Origin: an uncultured Acidobacteriaceae bacterium
GTDB taxonomy: Bacteria > Acidobacteriota > Terriglobia > Terriglobales > Acidobacteriaceae
DNA: 64,000 nt
Direction: 5' to 3'
Assembly (NCBI GenBank): GCA_937879855.1
Contig: CALFMO010000069.1
Location: forward strand, 62,001 to 126,000
Part shown: positions 53,318-62,885 of the stretch, one piece after another
Numbering within the stretch: the first letter of the stretch is position 1
How the letters are laid out: the number at the start of each line of letters is the position of its first letter
Made by a program: the position numbers and the translations under genes
The notes under the pieces: model-generated
Database searches by the model: none
The model's input: only the letters and a program-made list of their open reading frames with translations
Told to the model about the DNA's origin: nothing

Positions 53318-55762
53318 TTATTCGTAGCGCAACGCCACCATGGGATCTACCTTCGTCGCCCGATAAGCTGGAACGAAGCTGGCCAACACCGCAACCGCCA
53401 TCAACAAAACCGTTACCGCCAAGAACGTCATCGGGTCGGTCGGCTTCACCTGGTAAATGAGGCTGGACAAGACGTGGCCCATCGCCAGCGCGCCGACCGC
53501 GCCTACGACCACGCCCAGTAAGGCTGGCTTCATTCCCTCAAAGACGACCATGCGCAATACGTCGCGAAGTGTCGCGCCCAGCGCGAGGCGGATTCCGATC
53601 TCCCGCACGCTGCGTTTCACGCTGTAAGAAAGCACGCTGTAAATGCCGACAGCCGCCAGCAACATCGCGAGTCCGGCAAATGCACCGAGCAGCAGCATAT
53701 TGAATCGTTGCTGCGACAGAGAATTGGCAACCAAATCGTCCATCGTGAAAATGTCGCGCAGGGGCATATCCCGATCGACGTCGTGCACGGCATTCGCCAC
53801 GGCAGAGACCAGGCCCGTTGGACTGGAGGCTGACCTCACCACGAGCGACAACGGAAACGACCTCCAACCACGCGGAGATGGGGACAACTGGTCCAAAGGC
53901 ACATAGATCGTGGCGCTGGGACGAGTCTGATCGAGGCCGTCGAGCTTTACGTCGCCCACAATGCCAACCACTTCGCGGACTGCGTCGGGAGTGAAGGTCA
54001 ACGTTAAACGCTTGCCAAGAGCGTCTTCGCCGGGCCAGAACTGCCCAGCCATCGATTCGCTAATGAGAATCACCGCTGGCCTTCCAGCAAGATCGGTATC
54101 GCTGAAGTCGCGGCCCTGCACAATCGGAATGTGCAACGCGCTCATGTACCCTCGGCTAATGAGCCGCACATCGACCTCCGGTTGCTCCGACATGGGCAGC
54201 GTCGGGCGGCCTTCGATCGCGACGGGTTGATGCGAACCTCCAGCATTTAGAGGAATGTCGTCGATCACGCCCGCGGCTTCCACTCCTGGTAGAGTGCGCA
54301 CACGCTGCAATACCTGCTCGAAGAAGGCTATTTGCTGGGCCGGGGCGGAAAATTTAGCGTTGGAGACCATTGCAGTCATGGTCAGAACCTGGTGTGAATC
54401 AAAACCTGGACTCACTTCGTGTAGCAGCTGAAAACTGCGGATCATTAGACCAGCGCCGACAAGCAGGATGAGTGAAAGCGCAACCTCCGCCACGACCAGA
54501 ACGCTGCGCGTGCGATGTCCGCTGGAGTCCGCATCGGTGCGTCCCAGCCCTTGTTTCAAAGACTGGCTTACATCAGCCCGGGTCAAACGCACTGCGGGAA
54601 GAACTCCCGCCAAAATGCCGGTAGCCACGGAAACAGCGGCCGTGAAGGCGAGGACCTTGCCATCCAGCCCAACCGCAATCGAGTGAGGCAGCCTGTCCGA
54701 AAGGAAGGCCATGATGAGCCGAACTCCGGCATGCGCCCAGCTCAGACCCAGTGCTCCGCCCGCGAGCGCGAGCAGTACGGACTCGGTAAGAATCTGGCGG
54801 AGCACACGACCTGAACTCGCGCCCAGGGCGGTTCGAATCGCAATCTCTTTCTGGCGGCTAAAGGTCCTGGCCAGCGCTAGGTTGGCTACGTTGACGCTGG
54901 CGATGAGAAGGACGAAGGCGACGGCGCCCAACAACACGAGCAACGCCGGACGCACATCGCTGACCACATCGTCGTGCAAGGGCACGACTATTGCGCCCCA
55001 TCCTTTATCGTCTTCCGGATACTGCTGCTCCAGTCGGCTGGAGATCGTGTTCATCTCCGCCTGCGCCTGTTTCATATCGACGCCGGGCCTGAGCCGCGCT
55101 ACGACCACAGAGTGATGCTCTCCTCTTACCGCTTTTTCCTGGTCCGTCCAGGCCATGGGCGTCCACATCTGCGCGAAATCCGGAAACTGAAAGCTCGCGG
55201 GCATGACTCCGGCCACGAGATAGCTCTGGCCTTCCATGTTGATGTTGTGTCCAACGATGTCGGGATTCGATCCGAAATGCTCCTGCCAGAGGCGATGGCT
55301 GAGCACAACAACGTTAGAATGGCCGGGTTGGTCTTCCTCAGGAAGAAACACGCGCCCCAGCATTGGCTGCACTCCCAACGTCGCGAAGAAGCCTGAGGTC
55401 GCGGCACACCCATCGACTTGTTCCGGCTTGTCTCCGCCAGTCAGGGTGAACCCGTGGTAGGTGTAGATCGCCATCCGCTCGAAGACGTGGTTCTGGCGCT
55501 CCCAATCGAAATAGTTCGCGGCGGAGACGGAGAAGATCTTCATCCCTGGGAAACTCTTCGGAGGTGGAACATGCCAGACCCGAACGAGCCGATCGGCGTT
55601 TGGGAACTCTAACGGGCGCAGCAGAACTCCGTTCACCACACTGAAGATCGCCGTGTTGGCGCCGATGCCTAATGCCAAGGTGACCACCGCGACCGCGGTG
55701 AAGCCCGGACTCTTGCGTAATTGACGCAATGCATAGCGAAGATCCTGCAGCAGCCCAGTCAT
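53318..55762 (-). CDS. ADOP-type permease 3 of the tandem cluster
   Basis: 814 residues, MTGLLQDLRYALRQLRKSPG to VDPMVALRYE. First core after NGVLLRPLEFPNADRLVRVW, with AANYFDWERQNHVFERMAIY. The FtsX helices (LVLLGAVAFVLLIASVNVAN) and the second core (QVLTMTAMVSNAKFSAPAQQ) are intact. Family and length match the ADOP group. No ATP-binding part, so it needs a separate ATPase. Gap of 27 bases to permease 2. Confidence 0.92.
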   Translation of the reverse strand: MTGLLQDLRYALRQLRKSPGFTAVAVVTLALGIGANTAIFSVVNGVLLRPLEFPNADRLVRVWHVPPPKSFPGMKIFSVSAANYFDWERQNHVFERMAIYTYHGFTLTGGDKPEQVDGCAATSGFFATLGVQPMLGRVFLPEEDQPGHSNVVVLSHRLWQEHFGSNPDIVGHNINMEGQSYLVAGVMPASFQFPDFAQMWTPMAWTDQEKAVRGEHHSVVVARLRPGVDMKQAQAEMNTISSRLEQQYPEDDKGWGAIVVPLHDDVVSDVRPALLVLLGAVAFVLLIASVNVANLALARTFSRQKEIAIRTALGASSGRVLRQILTESVLLALAGGALGLSWAHAGVRLIMAFLSDRLPHSIAVGLDGKVLAFTAAVSVATGILAGVLPAVRLTRADVSQSLKQGLGRTDADSSGHRTRSVLVVAEVALSLILLVGAGLMIRSFQLLHEVSPGFDSHQVLTMTAMVSNAKFSAPAQQIAFFEQVLQRVRTLPGVEAAGVIDDIPLNAGGSHQPVAIEGRPTLPMSEQPEVDVRLISRGYMSALHIPIVQGRDFSDTDLAGRPAVILISESMAGQFWPGEDALGKRLTLTFTPDAVREVVGIVGDVKLDGLDQTRPSATIYVPLDQLSPSPRGWRSFPLSLVVRSASSPTGLVSAVANAVHDVDRDMPLRDIFTMDDLVANSLSQQRFNMLLLGAFAGLAMLLAAVGIYSVLSYSVKRSVREIGIRLALGATLRDVLRMVVFEGMKPALLGVVVGAVGALAMGHVLSSLIYQVKPTDPMTFLAVTVLLMAVAVLASFVPAYRATKVDPMVALRYE

Positions 55763-55789
55763 CGTTCCTCTCCTTTTACTCGAAGCCCG

Positions 55790-58207
55790 CTATTCGTAGC
55801 GCAACGCCACCATGGGATCGACCTTCGCCGCACGGCGGGCAGGAATGTAACAAGCCAACAAGGCGGTCGCCACAAGAAGTACGATCATGCCAACAAAAGT
55901 TACCGGATCGGTTGAGGTCACGCCAAAAAGCAGCGACCGCAGCGTGCGTGTGAGGCCCAAGGCCAGAGTGATGCCCGCAACCACGCCAATCAAGGTGAGA
56001 CGCAGCCCGTCCCGGACCACCAGTTCCAAAACATCGCGCCTGGTCGCACCGAGAGCCGAGCGAATGCCGAGTTCGTGCGTGCGGCGACTGACCGAATAAG
56101 AGATCACCCCGTAGATGCCGACGGCCGCTAGAACCAGGGCGATGGCTGCGAAGATTCCCAGCAGAGAGGCGGAGACCTGCTGGCGCCAGATTGACTCGGA
56201 AATCACTTCCTGCATGCTGCGCAACTGGATCACGGGCTGATCGTTGTCGACTTGCTGCACCGCCTGGCGCACGGCCATGGCCACATCGAGCGGGTCCGAC
56301 GCCGTTCGGACGGCGAAGGTCACCAGGAAGGAAGCAAAGGGGTGTTGAGCGTACGGCTCGTACAACTCCGGCTTCGTCTGCGATTCAATCGAGTCCTGTT
56401 TAGAGTCCGCAACCACGCCTACGATCGCGGCGGACGCACCTTTCGGACAGACGGCGGGCAGTTGTCGGCCGACAGCGTCTTCTCCGCGCCAGTAGAGGCG
56501 CGCCATCGCCTGATTGACGATCCGAACGCAAGGAGCGTCAATCCGGTTTTCAGCTTCAGTGAAATCGCGCCCTTCGACGAAGGGGATCCCCATGGCCTGA
56601 AAGTACCCAGGACTGACCCCCCGCCCAGCCGCTTCGACGGTGCCGCCAGGACTTCCCGTTTGCGGAGAGGGAAGTGCGAGCGAGACATGGAATCCCGTAA
56701 ACGGCAGGTTGTTCGCCATTCCCGCAGACCTTACGCCCGGAATGCTCCGGATCCGTGTCAACACGTCGCGGTAGAAATCGGCAGACTGCGGAGGCGAATA
56801 CTTGTAATTCAGCAGAGGCACGCGCACAGTCAGAAGGTGATCGGGATCGAATCCCGTTGGAGTGGCGGCGATCCGTCGGAAGCTTTGAGTCATCAAGCTC
56901 GCCCCGACGAGCAGCACCAGCGCGAACGCGATCTCGCAGGTCACTAGCGCGCTCTGCAGACGCGCTCGGCGAGCGCCGGCCGCAGCCCTTCCGTGCTCCT
57001 TCAGCCACTCGCTGACGCTGACGCGCGAAGCCCTCAAAGCCGGCAGCAACCCGACGCCGATTCCGGTGAGGCAGGATAGTGCCGTCGCAAAGCCAAAGGC
57101 GGCCAGGTTCATCGAAATGTGATTCAGGGCCTGTGTCTCGACCAGGTTGTACTTCGGAACCAGACTGATGATTACGGCGAGCCCCGAACGCGCCAGTATC
57201 ACCCCGCCGACCCCAGCTGCAGCCGCAAGCAGCACACTCTCCACCACCAGTTGCAGGACCAATCTCGCGCGGCTAGCGCCCAGCGCTGCACGAACCGCTA
57301 TCTCGCCCTCACGGGCCGTGCCCCGAGCCAGCAGCATGCTCGCCACATTCGAGCAGACGATCATGAGCATGAAGATCACCGCGCCCAGGAGCGCAAAGAT
57401 CGTGTCGCGAAGAATTCCATGGATCACCGGATTCCTGAAGGGAGCTACATGAATGCTCCACCCGGAGTTCGCTTTGGGATACTGTGCCGCGAGGCGTGCG
57501 GCGACAGTGTCCATGACTGCTTGAGCCTGCCGGAGGGTAACGCTTGGATTCAAGCGCGCTACCACGCTGAGGTTGCGATCCTTGTGGTTGGCTCTGTCCG
57601 CAGCGCTGAAGGTCAGCGGAATCCACATCTGCGCGTTGGCTGCCGGAAACTCAAAGTCCGCAGGAGCGATTCCTATAACCCGGTAAAACTTGCCGTCGAG
57701 GGCAAGTACCTTCCCAAGAATCCGGGGATCGGACGAAAAGTGACTTCGCCAGTACTGATGGCTTAGGACCACCGCCTCAGTCTCGTTCGGAGCAAACATA
57801 CGGCCAAGGAAGGCGTTGACGCCCAGCACTTGAAATAGGTTCGGTGTCACCGGCGACGCCCACACTTCGTCCGGGTCGCCGCCGCCGGTCAGCGCGTGAA
57901 ATTCCCATGGCTGATAGGCAGCCACTCCCGCGAACACCGGGACCTGTGCTTGCCAGTCCATGAAGTCTCCGGCGGAAACTTCGCTCGTCTCACCGGGTAC
58001 CGTCGTGGGGGCCTTTTCATCGATCGCCACAAGTTCCGCGGACCTCGCGTAAGGCGCCGAATGGAGCAGCACGGTGTCGACTACGCTGAAGATCCCAGTT
58101 GTAGCTCCAATGCCGAGCGCCAGAGTGATAATCGACACCGCGGTAAATCCCGGGCTCTTGCGGAACTGGCGCAGCGCGAAGCGAAGATCTTGGAGGATTC
58201 CAGTCAT
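55790..58207 (-). CDS. ADOP-type permease 2 of the tandem cluster
   Basis: 805 residues, MTGILQDLRFALRQFRKSPG to VDPMVALRYE, the shortest of the six. The N-terminal core has AGDFMDWQAQVPVFAGVAAY. First FtsX block ALLGAVIFMLMIVCSNVASM; second core MGIPFVEGRDFTEAENRI; second block VLAAVGIYGVISYSVSRRTHE. The layout is complete, with no frameshift. It begins 12 bases after permease 1 ends, with almost no spacer, so translation is probably coupled. Confidence 0.92.
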   Translation of the reverse strand: MTGILQDLRFALRQFRKSPGFTAVSIITLALGIGATTGIFSVVDTVLLHSAPYARSAELVAIDEKAPTTVPGETSEVSAGDFMDWQAQVPVFAGVAAYQPWEFHALTGGGDPDEVWASPVTPNLFQVLGVNAFLGRMFAPNETEAVVLSHQYWRSHFSSDPRILGKVLALDGKFYRVIGIAPADFEFPAANAQMWIPLTFSAADRANHKDRNLSVVARLNPSVTLRQAQAVMDTVAARLAAQYPKANSGWSIHVAPFRNPVIHGILRDTIFALLGAVIFMLMIVCSNVASMLLARGTAREGEIAVRAALGASRARLVLQLVVESVLLAAAAGVGGVILARSGLAVIISLVPKYNLVETQALNHISMNLAAFGFATALSCLTGIGVGLLPALRASRVSVSEWLKEHGRAAAGARRARLQSALVTCEIAFALVLLVGASLMTQSFRRIAATPTGFDPDHLLTVRVPLLNYKYSPPQSADFYRDVLTRIRSIPGVRSAGMANNLPFTGFHVSLALPSPQTGSPGGTVEAAGRGVSPGYFQAMGIPFVEGRDFTEAENRIDAPCVRIVNQAMARLYWRGEDAVGRQLPAVCPKGASAAIVGVVADSKQDSIESQTKPELYEPYAQHPFASFLVTFAVRTASDPLDVAMAVRQAVQQVDNDQPVIQLRSMQEVISESIWRQQVSASLLGIFAAIALVLAAVGIYGVISYSVSRRTHELGIRSALGATRRDVLELVVRDGLRLTLIGVVAGITLALGLTRTLRSLLFGVTSTDPVTFVGMIVLLVATALLACYIPARRAAKVDPMVALRYE

Positions 58208-58219
58208 CCGTGTTCCTTC

Positions 58220-60703
58220 TTACTCGTAGCGCAACGCCTCCATGGGATCGACGCGCATGGCGCGGCGCGCCGGCAAGTAGCAGGCGAACAGCGCAATCCC
58301 GCAAAGCATCACTGCGACCACAGCGAACGTCATGGGATCGGTGGGCTTTACGCCAAATAACATGTTGGTCATCAGCCGCGTCAGCCCCAAGGCAGCGACG
58401 ATGCCTATCGCCGCTCCCGCAAGCGTCATGCGAACACCGTCCCGGAGGACCATGCGTAAGACGTGGAGACGCTGCGCTCCCAGAGCCATGCGCACGCCGA
58501 TTTCTCGCGTGCGTTGTCCCACCAGATACGACAACACGCCGTAGATTCCGATGCCCGCGAGCAGCAGCGCTAAACCTGCAAACACGCCGAGCAGGATCAA
58601 AGAAAAACGCTGACCGGCAATCGAGCGGGCCACGACCTCTTCTTCCGACTGGTTTTCCCCAACAATTAAGTCGCTGTGGGTGGCAAGGAGCTTTTTTCGA
58701 ATGGTCTGAAACGTCGCTTCCGAATTGAGCGATGACCCGAAGCGCACGAAGACATCTGCTCCCTGAGCAACGTTTTTCATCGAAACATCAGTCCCTTGCA
58801 TGAACGGCAGGTACAACTGGGCCTGCAAGGGTCGTATGGCATCTTCCGCGAGCCCCCACTGATTCACGTGACCCACGACGCCAACCACAACCCGCGAGAC
58901 CCAGGTGCGCTGCGTGGGATCGGAATCGAGTGCGAAAAGTTTAACGTGTTTGCCGATCGGGTCCTGGCCGGGAAAGTATTGTTTCGCGAAGCTGCTATCG
59001 ATAAGAACGACCCGCTCAGAGTGCTCATTATCAGCGTCGGTGAACGAGCGCCCACGCAGCAACGGGATACGCATCGCCTTCAGATAATCCGGTTCGACTG
59101 CGTATTCCAGAGTGCTGGCGTAATCAGCCTGGTGCTCGGGCAACTGCTGTCCTTCAGGCCAGATAGCGGTTTCGTCATCGCCCTCCATGGGACGCGCACC
59201 CCAATGTAGCGAGGCATTCTCCACCCCGGGCACACTGTGGATGGTGGAGTCAATCTGACGGAAAATCGCGCGGACCTCATCCAGCGATCCCTGTGCAAGT
59301 GAAGGTGGCGGCGTAACGCCGAAATGGACCACGTTGTGCGGATTGAATCCCGGATCAACTCCCCACAACTGCACCAGCGTGCGAAGCATCAATCCTGCCC
59401 CCACAAGCAGAACCAACGCCATTGCCATTTCGCCGATCACGAAAATAGCCTGGATCCGGGAACGATGGCCGGAAACGCTGCGCCCCGTGTCTTTAAGCGT
59501 ATCGCCGATGTTTGTGCGAGAACTCTTCAGCGCGGGAACGAGGCCGAAGACGATTCCTGTGATCACCGAAATGGATAACGTGAAGAACAAGACTCGAATG
59601 TCGATTCCAATCTCTTCTGCGCGCGGCAGGCTTCGCGGAATCGCAGCAATGGCTGCGGCCGTTCCCCATTTCGCCAGCAAAAGCCCAAGTGCGCCGCCAA
59701 CCAGCGCGAGCACCAAGCTCTCAGTGAGCAACTGACGTACGATGCGCGCATGACCGGCGCCGAGCGCTGCCCGAACGGAGAATTCGCGCTGCCGCGCCGT
59801 TGAACGCGCCAGGAGCAGATTGGCAACATTCACGCACGCGATTAGCAGCACGAACGCAACTGCGCCTAGTAGTACCAGAAGCACCGGGCGCATCTCGCCC
59901 ACAATTTCATCCTTCAAAGCAATAACGTTGGCTTTGATGTTGGCGTTGACGTCAGGGTATGCGGCGGCGAGTCCTGCATTCACGCGCCGCATATCTTCTC
60001 GCGCCTGTTGAAGCGTGACGCCGGTCTTCAACAGGCCAATGGCGTCTGTACCCCAAAATGATTCTCGTTTGTAGAATGCGGGGTTCGTTTCCTGGCCGAT
60101 AGGTACATAGATATCGGCAGTCCGAAAGTTATTGATTCTCAGCCGAAATGAAGCAGGGACCACGGCAATGATGGTACGGCTGTCCCCGGCCACGGTCAGT
60201 TGCTTGCCAATAACATTCAGGTCCGAGCCAAATTTTCGTTTCCATAAACCTTCGGAGATCATGACCGTCGGACTCGCGCCGCGGCGATCGTCATCTGCCG
60301 TAAAGTTGCGCCCGAAGAGGGGGCTCACGCCGAGAATTGGAAAGAAGGTCGCGGATATACGTTGCGCGGGAACATTTTCGGCGGTCCCCACTCCGGTGAT
60401 ACTGCCATCCCCCCACCGATACGCGGCCATGGCTTCAAACGAGGCATTGTCGCGTTGCCAATCGAGGAAGTTGGGGTAGGAGATGGAGCCTTTGGGAAAG
60501 TTCGGCTTGTCCTCAAACATGGAGACAATGCGGTCGGCGCGGGGAAATGGCAGAGGATTGAGCAAGACGCCACTCACCACAGAGAAGATGGCGGTGTTGG
60601 CGCCAATCCCGAGGGCGAGCGTCACAATCGCGACTACCGTGAAGCCTTGGTTCTTCCCCAACTGCCGCAGCGCGTAACCAAGGTCCTGCACTACGCCAGT
60701 CAT
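58220..60703 (-). CDS. ADOP-type permease 1 of the tandem cluster
   Basis: 827 residues from ATG 60703, which overlaps the TGA of the upstream ATPase by four bases (ATGA), strong evidence for the start and for coupled translation. It begins MTGVVQDLGYALRQLGKNQG and ends VDPMEALRYE. Both cores and both FtsX blocks are intact (LVLLGAVAFVLLIACVNVAN; LLLAGIGIYGVLSYLVGQRT). The tight overlap suggests that this permease is the cognate partner of the first ATPase. Confidence 0.93.
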   Translation of the reverse strand: MTGVVQDLGYALRQLGKNQGFTVVAIVTLALGIGANTAIFSVVSGVLLNPLPFPRADRIVSMFEDKPNFPKGSISYPNFLDWQRDNASFEAMAAYRWGDGSITGVGTAENVPAQRISATFFPILGVSPLFGRNFTADDDRRGASPTVMISEGLWKRKFGSDLNVIGKQLTVAGDSRTIIAVVPASFRLRINNFRTADIYVPIGQETNPAFYKRESFWGTDAIGLLKTGVTLQQAREDMRRVNAGLAAAYPDVNANIKANVIALKDEIVGEMRPVLLVLLGAVAFVLLIACVNVANLLLARSTARQREFSVRAALGAGHARIVRQLLTESLVLALVGGALGLLLAKWGTAAAIAAIPRSLPRAEEIGIDIRVLFFTLSISVITGIVFGLVPALKSSRTNIGDTLKDTGRSVSGHRSRIQAIFVIGEMAMALVLLVGAGLMLRTLVQLWGVDPGFNPHNVVHFGVTPPPSLAQGSLDEVRAIFRQIDSTIHSVPGVENASLHWGARPMEGDDETAIWPEGQQLPEHQADYASTLEYAVEPDYLKAMRIPLLRGRSFTDADNEHSERVVLIDSSFAKQYFPGQDPIGKHVKLFALDSDPTQRTWVSRVVVGVVGHVNQWGLAEDAIRPLQAQLYLPFMQGTDVSMKNVAQGADVFVRFGSSLNSEATFQTIRKKLLATHSDLIVGENQSEEEVVARSIAGQRFSLILLGVFAGLALLLAGIGIYGVLSYLVGQRTREIGVRMALGAQRLHVLRMVLRDGVRMTLAGAAIGIVAALGLTRLMTNMLFGVKPTDPMTFAVVAVMLCGIALFACYLPARRAMRVDPMEALRYE

Positions 60704-61425
60704 ACTTGCGCATCCTGCATCAATTTGTGCAGTTCTTCTTCGGCAACAACTTTGCCGTCGAACAAGTGAACCTCGCGTTGCGCGTGCTTGGCGAAGCGTG
60801 GGTCGTGCGTGACCATGCAAATCGTCGCACCTTCGCGGTGAAGATCCGACAGCAGTTCCATCACGGCTTCGCCATTCCGCGAATCCAAGTTTCCCGTGGG
60901 CTCGTCCGCGAGAAGGATGGACGGTTTTCCGGCCAGCGCACGAGCCACCGCCACGCGCTGCTGCTGACCGCCGGAAAGCTGCGACGGATAGTGCCTGAGT
61001 CGATGTGCCATGCCTACCCGCTCGAGCGCTTCCATGACTCGCTTCTTGCGGTCGGCGGAGGGCATTCGTTGGCGGTAGGTCAACGGCAACTCCACGTTCT
61101 CGTAAACCGTGAGATCGCCAATCAGGTTGAAACTCTGAAAGATGAAGCCGATTTCCTGGTTGCGGATGCGGGCCCGCTCAGCGAAGTCAAGGTTTTCTAC
61201 GGGCTTGGTGTTGAGCTGGTAGCGCCCGGCGGTGGGAGTGTCGAGCAATCCGATGATGGAAAGCAGTGTCGACTTTCCGCAGCCGGAAGGGCCCGACATG
61301 GCCACATATTCGCCCTTGGCAATCGAAAGGTGCACGCCCGAGAGCGCATGCGTTTCGATTTCGTCGGTGTAGAAAACTTTGGTCAGGTCTGCAATTTGAA
61401 TCAGAGGTAGGTTCGCTTCTGTCAT
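60700..61425 (-). CDS. ABC transporter ATPase, MacB/LolD type (first of the cluster)
   Basis: A 241-residue protein with Walker A GPSGCGKST (45-53), the MacB-like DEIETHALSGVHLSIAKGEY start, Q-loop FIFQSFNLIGDLTVYEN, signature LSGGQQQRVAVARA (150-163), Walker B LLADEPTGNLDS and the switch His in MVTHDPRFA. It energises FtsX-type permeases by mechanotransmission rather than direct translocation, as known for MacB and LolCDE. It follows the adaptor by 33 bases. Confidence 0.95.
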   Translation of the reverse strand: MTEANLPLIQIADLTKVFYTDEIETHALSGVHLSIAKGEYVAMSGPSGCGKSTLLSIIGLLDTPTAGRYQLNTKPVENLDFAERARIRNQEIGFIFQSFNLIGDLTVYENVELPLTYRQRMPSADRKKRVMEALERVGMAHRLRHYPSQLSGGQQQRVAVARALAGKPSILLADEPTGNLDSRNGEAVMELLSDLHREGATICMVTHDPRFAKHAQREVHLFDGKVVAEEELHKLMQDAQV

Positions 61426-61458
61426 GGATGCTTTAGCCTCGATTTCTTAGTTTTCTTT

Positions 61459-62724
61459 TTAATCCTGGAGTCGAATGCGATCTGTGTTATCCCAACGCGA
61501 CATGTCGGAAAGCACGACGGTGTCGCCTTCGCGCAGCCCATCAACAATCTGGATCGAGTTCACCGATGCGCGCCCGACTTTGACCGGAACGCGCTCAGCT
61601 TCGTGGCCATCGGGACCGATCTTGAAAAGACTGATCGTGCTGTTCTCCTGCCCGAAGGCCGGACGTCCCACATACAAAACGTTATCCAGGCGCTCCAGAT
61701 CGACGGTGCCGTCCACACTGAGATCGGGCCGTGCGCCCTTCGGGAGTTCGCCTGTCAGTTTGACGTCGACGGTGACGGTTCCGTTTTGTACGCCGGGGTC
61801 GACTCGCATCACCGTGCCCGCGATAACGCCGTTGTGCGTATCGACGGAGGCTGGCTCGCCGGGTTGCACATCGCGCGCCTGGGTCTCGGCAATTTTTAGC
61901 TGGGCCATCAGGTGATTCGGCTGCACAACTTTGGCGAGCATCGTACCCGGCAGAACGTGTTGCCCGACCTGCAACGGCAGTTCCACGAGAACACCGTCGA
62001 TTCCGGCGCGAACTTTCAGGGCATCCAGTTGCTTCTGTTTCAGGTCGGCCAGAACTCGCATCTGATCGACCTTGGCCTGCAATTCTGCGAGTTGCGAGTC
62101 GATCGACTTCTGGCTGCTGACCAGGCGTTGGTCCTCCAGGCTGTTGCGGGTCGTGAGTTCGTCGGACTTGCCCTTCGAAGCTTTGTAGGCGAGGCCCGAG
62201 ATCACGCCGAGGTCGTAGAGCGCCTTGTCGGTCTGCGCTTGCAACTCCGCCTGGGTATAGTCTGCCTTGACCGTGGCGGCGCCTGCTCTCTGATTCATCA
62301 AGTCGCTTTCCAATTTCATTTTCTGGCTTTGGTAGTCAGCCACGGCCGCCTTCCACTGCAACTGCGCATCCACGGCCGACTGCTCCACTTGCGGGTTGCT
62401 CATATCGACCAGCACTGTGTCAGCTTTCACCGGAGAACCACCGGGCAGGACGCGAATCCGCACCACAGTGGCTTCAGTCTCCGCAGGAATTTGCAACACC
62501 GCTTCCTGCGATGGGACTAGAGAGCCCACTCCGCGCACCTGGCGCAGCATCGGACCTCGCTTCACGGAGTCGGTCCATACGGTGCCGCGCTCCACGGTCG
62601 GCGCCGCTGGGCGCAGCCGGTAAACTCCCATCGTTATCGCCGCGACGACCACAATGGCCACAGCCGACAATAAGATCTGCCGTTTGCGTTTCTGTTGCTT
62701 AAACTCGGGACGAGCGATATCCAT
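61459..62724 (-). CDS. HlyD/MacA-family periplasmic adaptor
   Basis: The 421-residue protein has one N-terminal membrane helix (QILLSAVAIVVVAAITMGVY). A barrel-sandwich (lipoyl) half follows (AVLQIPAETEATVVRIRVLP), then a long coiled-coil hairpin (about 130-240, with QKSIDSQLAELQAKVDQMRV), the return lipoyl half (VRAGIDGVLVELPLQVGQHV) and beta-barrel and membrane-proximal domains. It would bridge the inner-membrane permeases and the TolC-like duct. First gene of the twelve-gene unit; no Shine-Dalgarno is seen before its ATG. Confidence 0.92.
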   Translation of the reverse strand: MDIARPEFKQQKRKRQILLSAVAIVVVAAITMGVYRLRPAAPTVERGTVWTDSVKRGPMLRQVRGVGSLVPSQEAVLQIPAETEATVVRIRVLPGGSPVKADTVLVDMSNPQVEQSAVDAQLQWKAAVADYQSQKMKLESDLMNQRAGAATVKADYTQAELQAQTDKALYDLGVISGLAYKASKGKSDELTTRNSLEDQRLVSSQKSIDSQLAELQAKVDQMRVLADLKQKQLDALKVRAGIDGVLVELPLQVGQHVLPGTMLAKVVQPNHLMAQLKIAETQARDVQPGEPASVDTHNGVIAGTVMRVDPGVQNGTVTVDVKLTGELPKGARPDLSVDGTVDLERLDNVLYVGRPAFGQENSTISLFKIGPDGHEAERVPVKVGRASVNSIQIVDGLREGDTVVLSDMSRWDNTDRIRLQD

Positions 62725-62737
62725 CGCTGGAGTAGTG

Positions 62738-62752
62738 GCAAGTACCGCACCA
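62738..62752 (-). promoter_or_regulatory. Candidate sigma-54 promoter of the exporter operon
   Basis: On the minus strand TGGTGCGGTACTTGC keeps the two invariant doublets GG and GC with 10 bases between them and the -12 TTGC, matching the sigma-54 pattern TGGCACG-N4-TTGC except at two bases of the -24 block. The predicted start of transcription would be near 62726, only about 2 bases before the adaptor ATG, which is unusual and lowers confidence. An NtrC-type activator is encoded in the same operon. Confidence 0.45.
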
Positions 62753-62825
62753 CTCGGGGTCCGTGGGCAAGTCTCTGAAATGGAAGGGGATAATAGTGTG
62801 CCGGGTAGCCTCGAAAAAACCGGGA

Positions 62826-62864
62826 TTGTCCGGACTGGGATTCAACTGTCCACGATCGGACAGT
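62826..62864. promoter_or_regulatory. Candidate activator-binding sites (inverted repeats of TGTCC)
   Basis: GTCCGGAC (62828-62835) is a perfect palindrome. ACTGTCC (62845-62851) and GGACAGT (62858-62864) form a 7-base inverted repeat with a 6-base centre. The second site is centred about 115 bases upstream of the candidate sigma-54 promoter, the usual enhancer distance for NtrC-type proteins. It also lies just after the S9 peptidase stop, but no T-run follows, so it is not a good terminator. Confidence 0.45.
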
Positions 62865-62885
62865 GAAAGACGGGTAAGAAATTAA

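Noticed and set aside
62845..62864. Inverted repeat after the S9 peptidase as an intrinsic terminator
   Set aside because: No T-run follows on the minus strand; an operator role is more likely.
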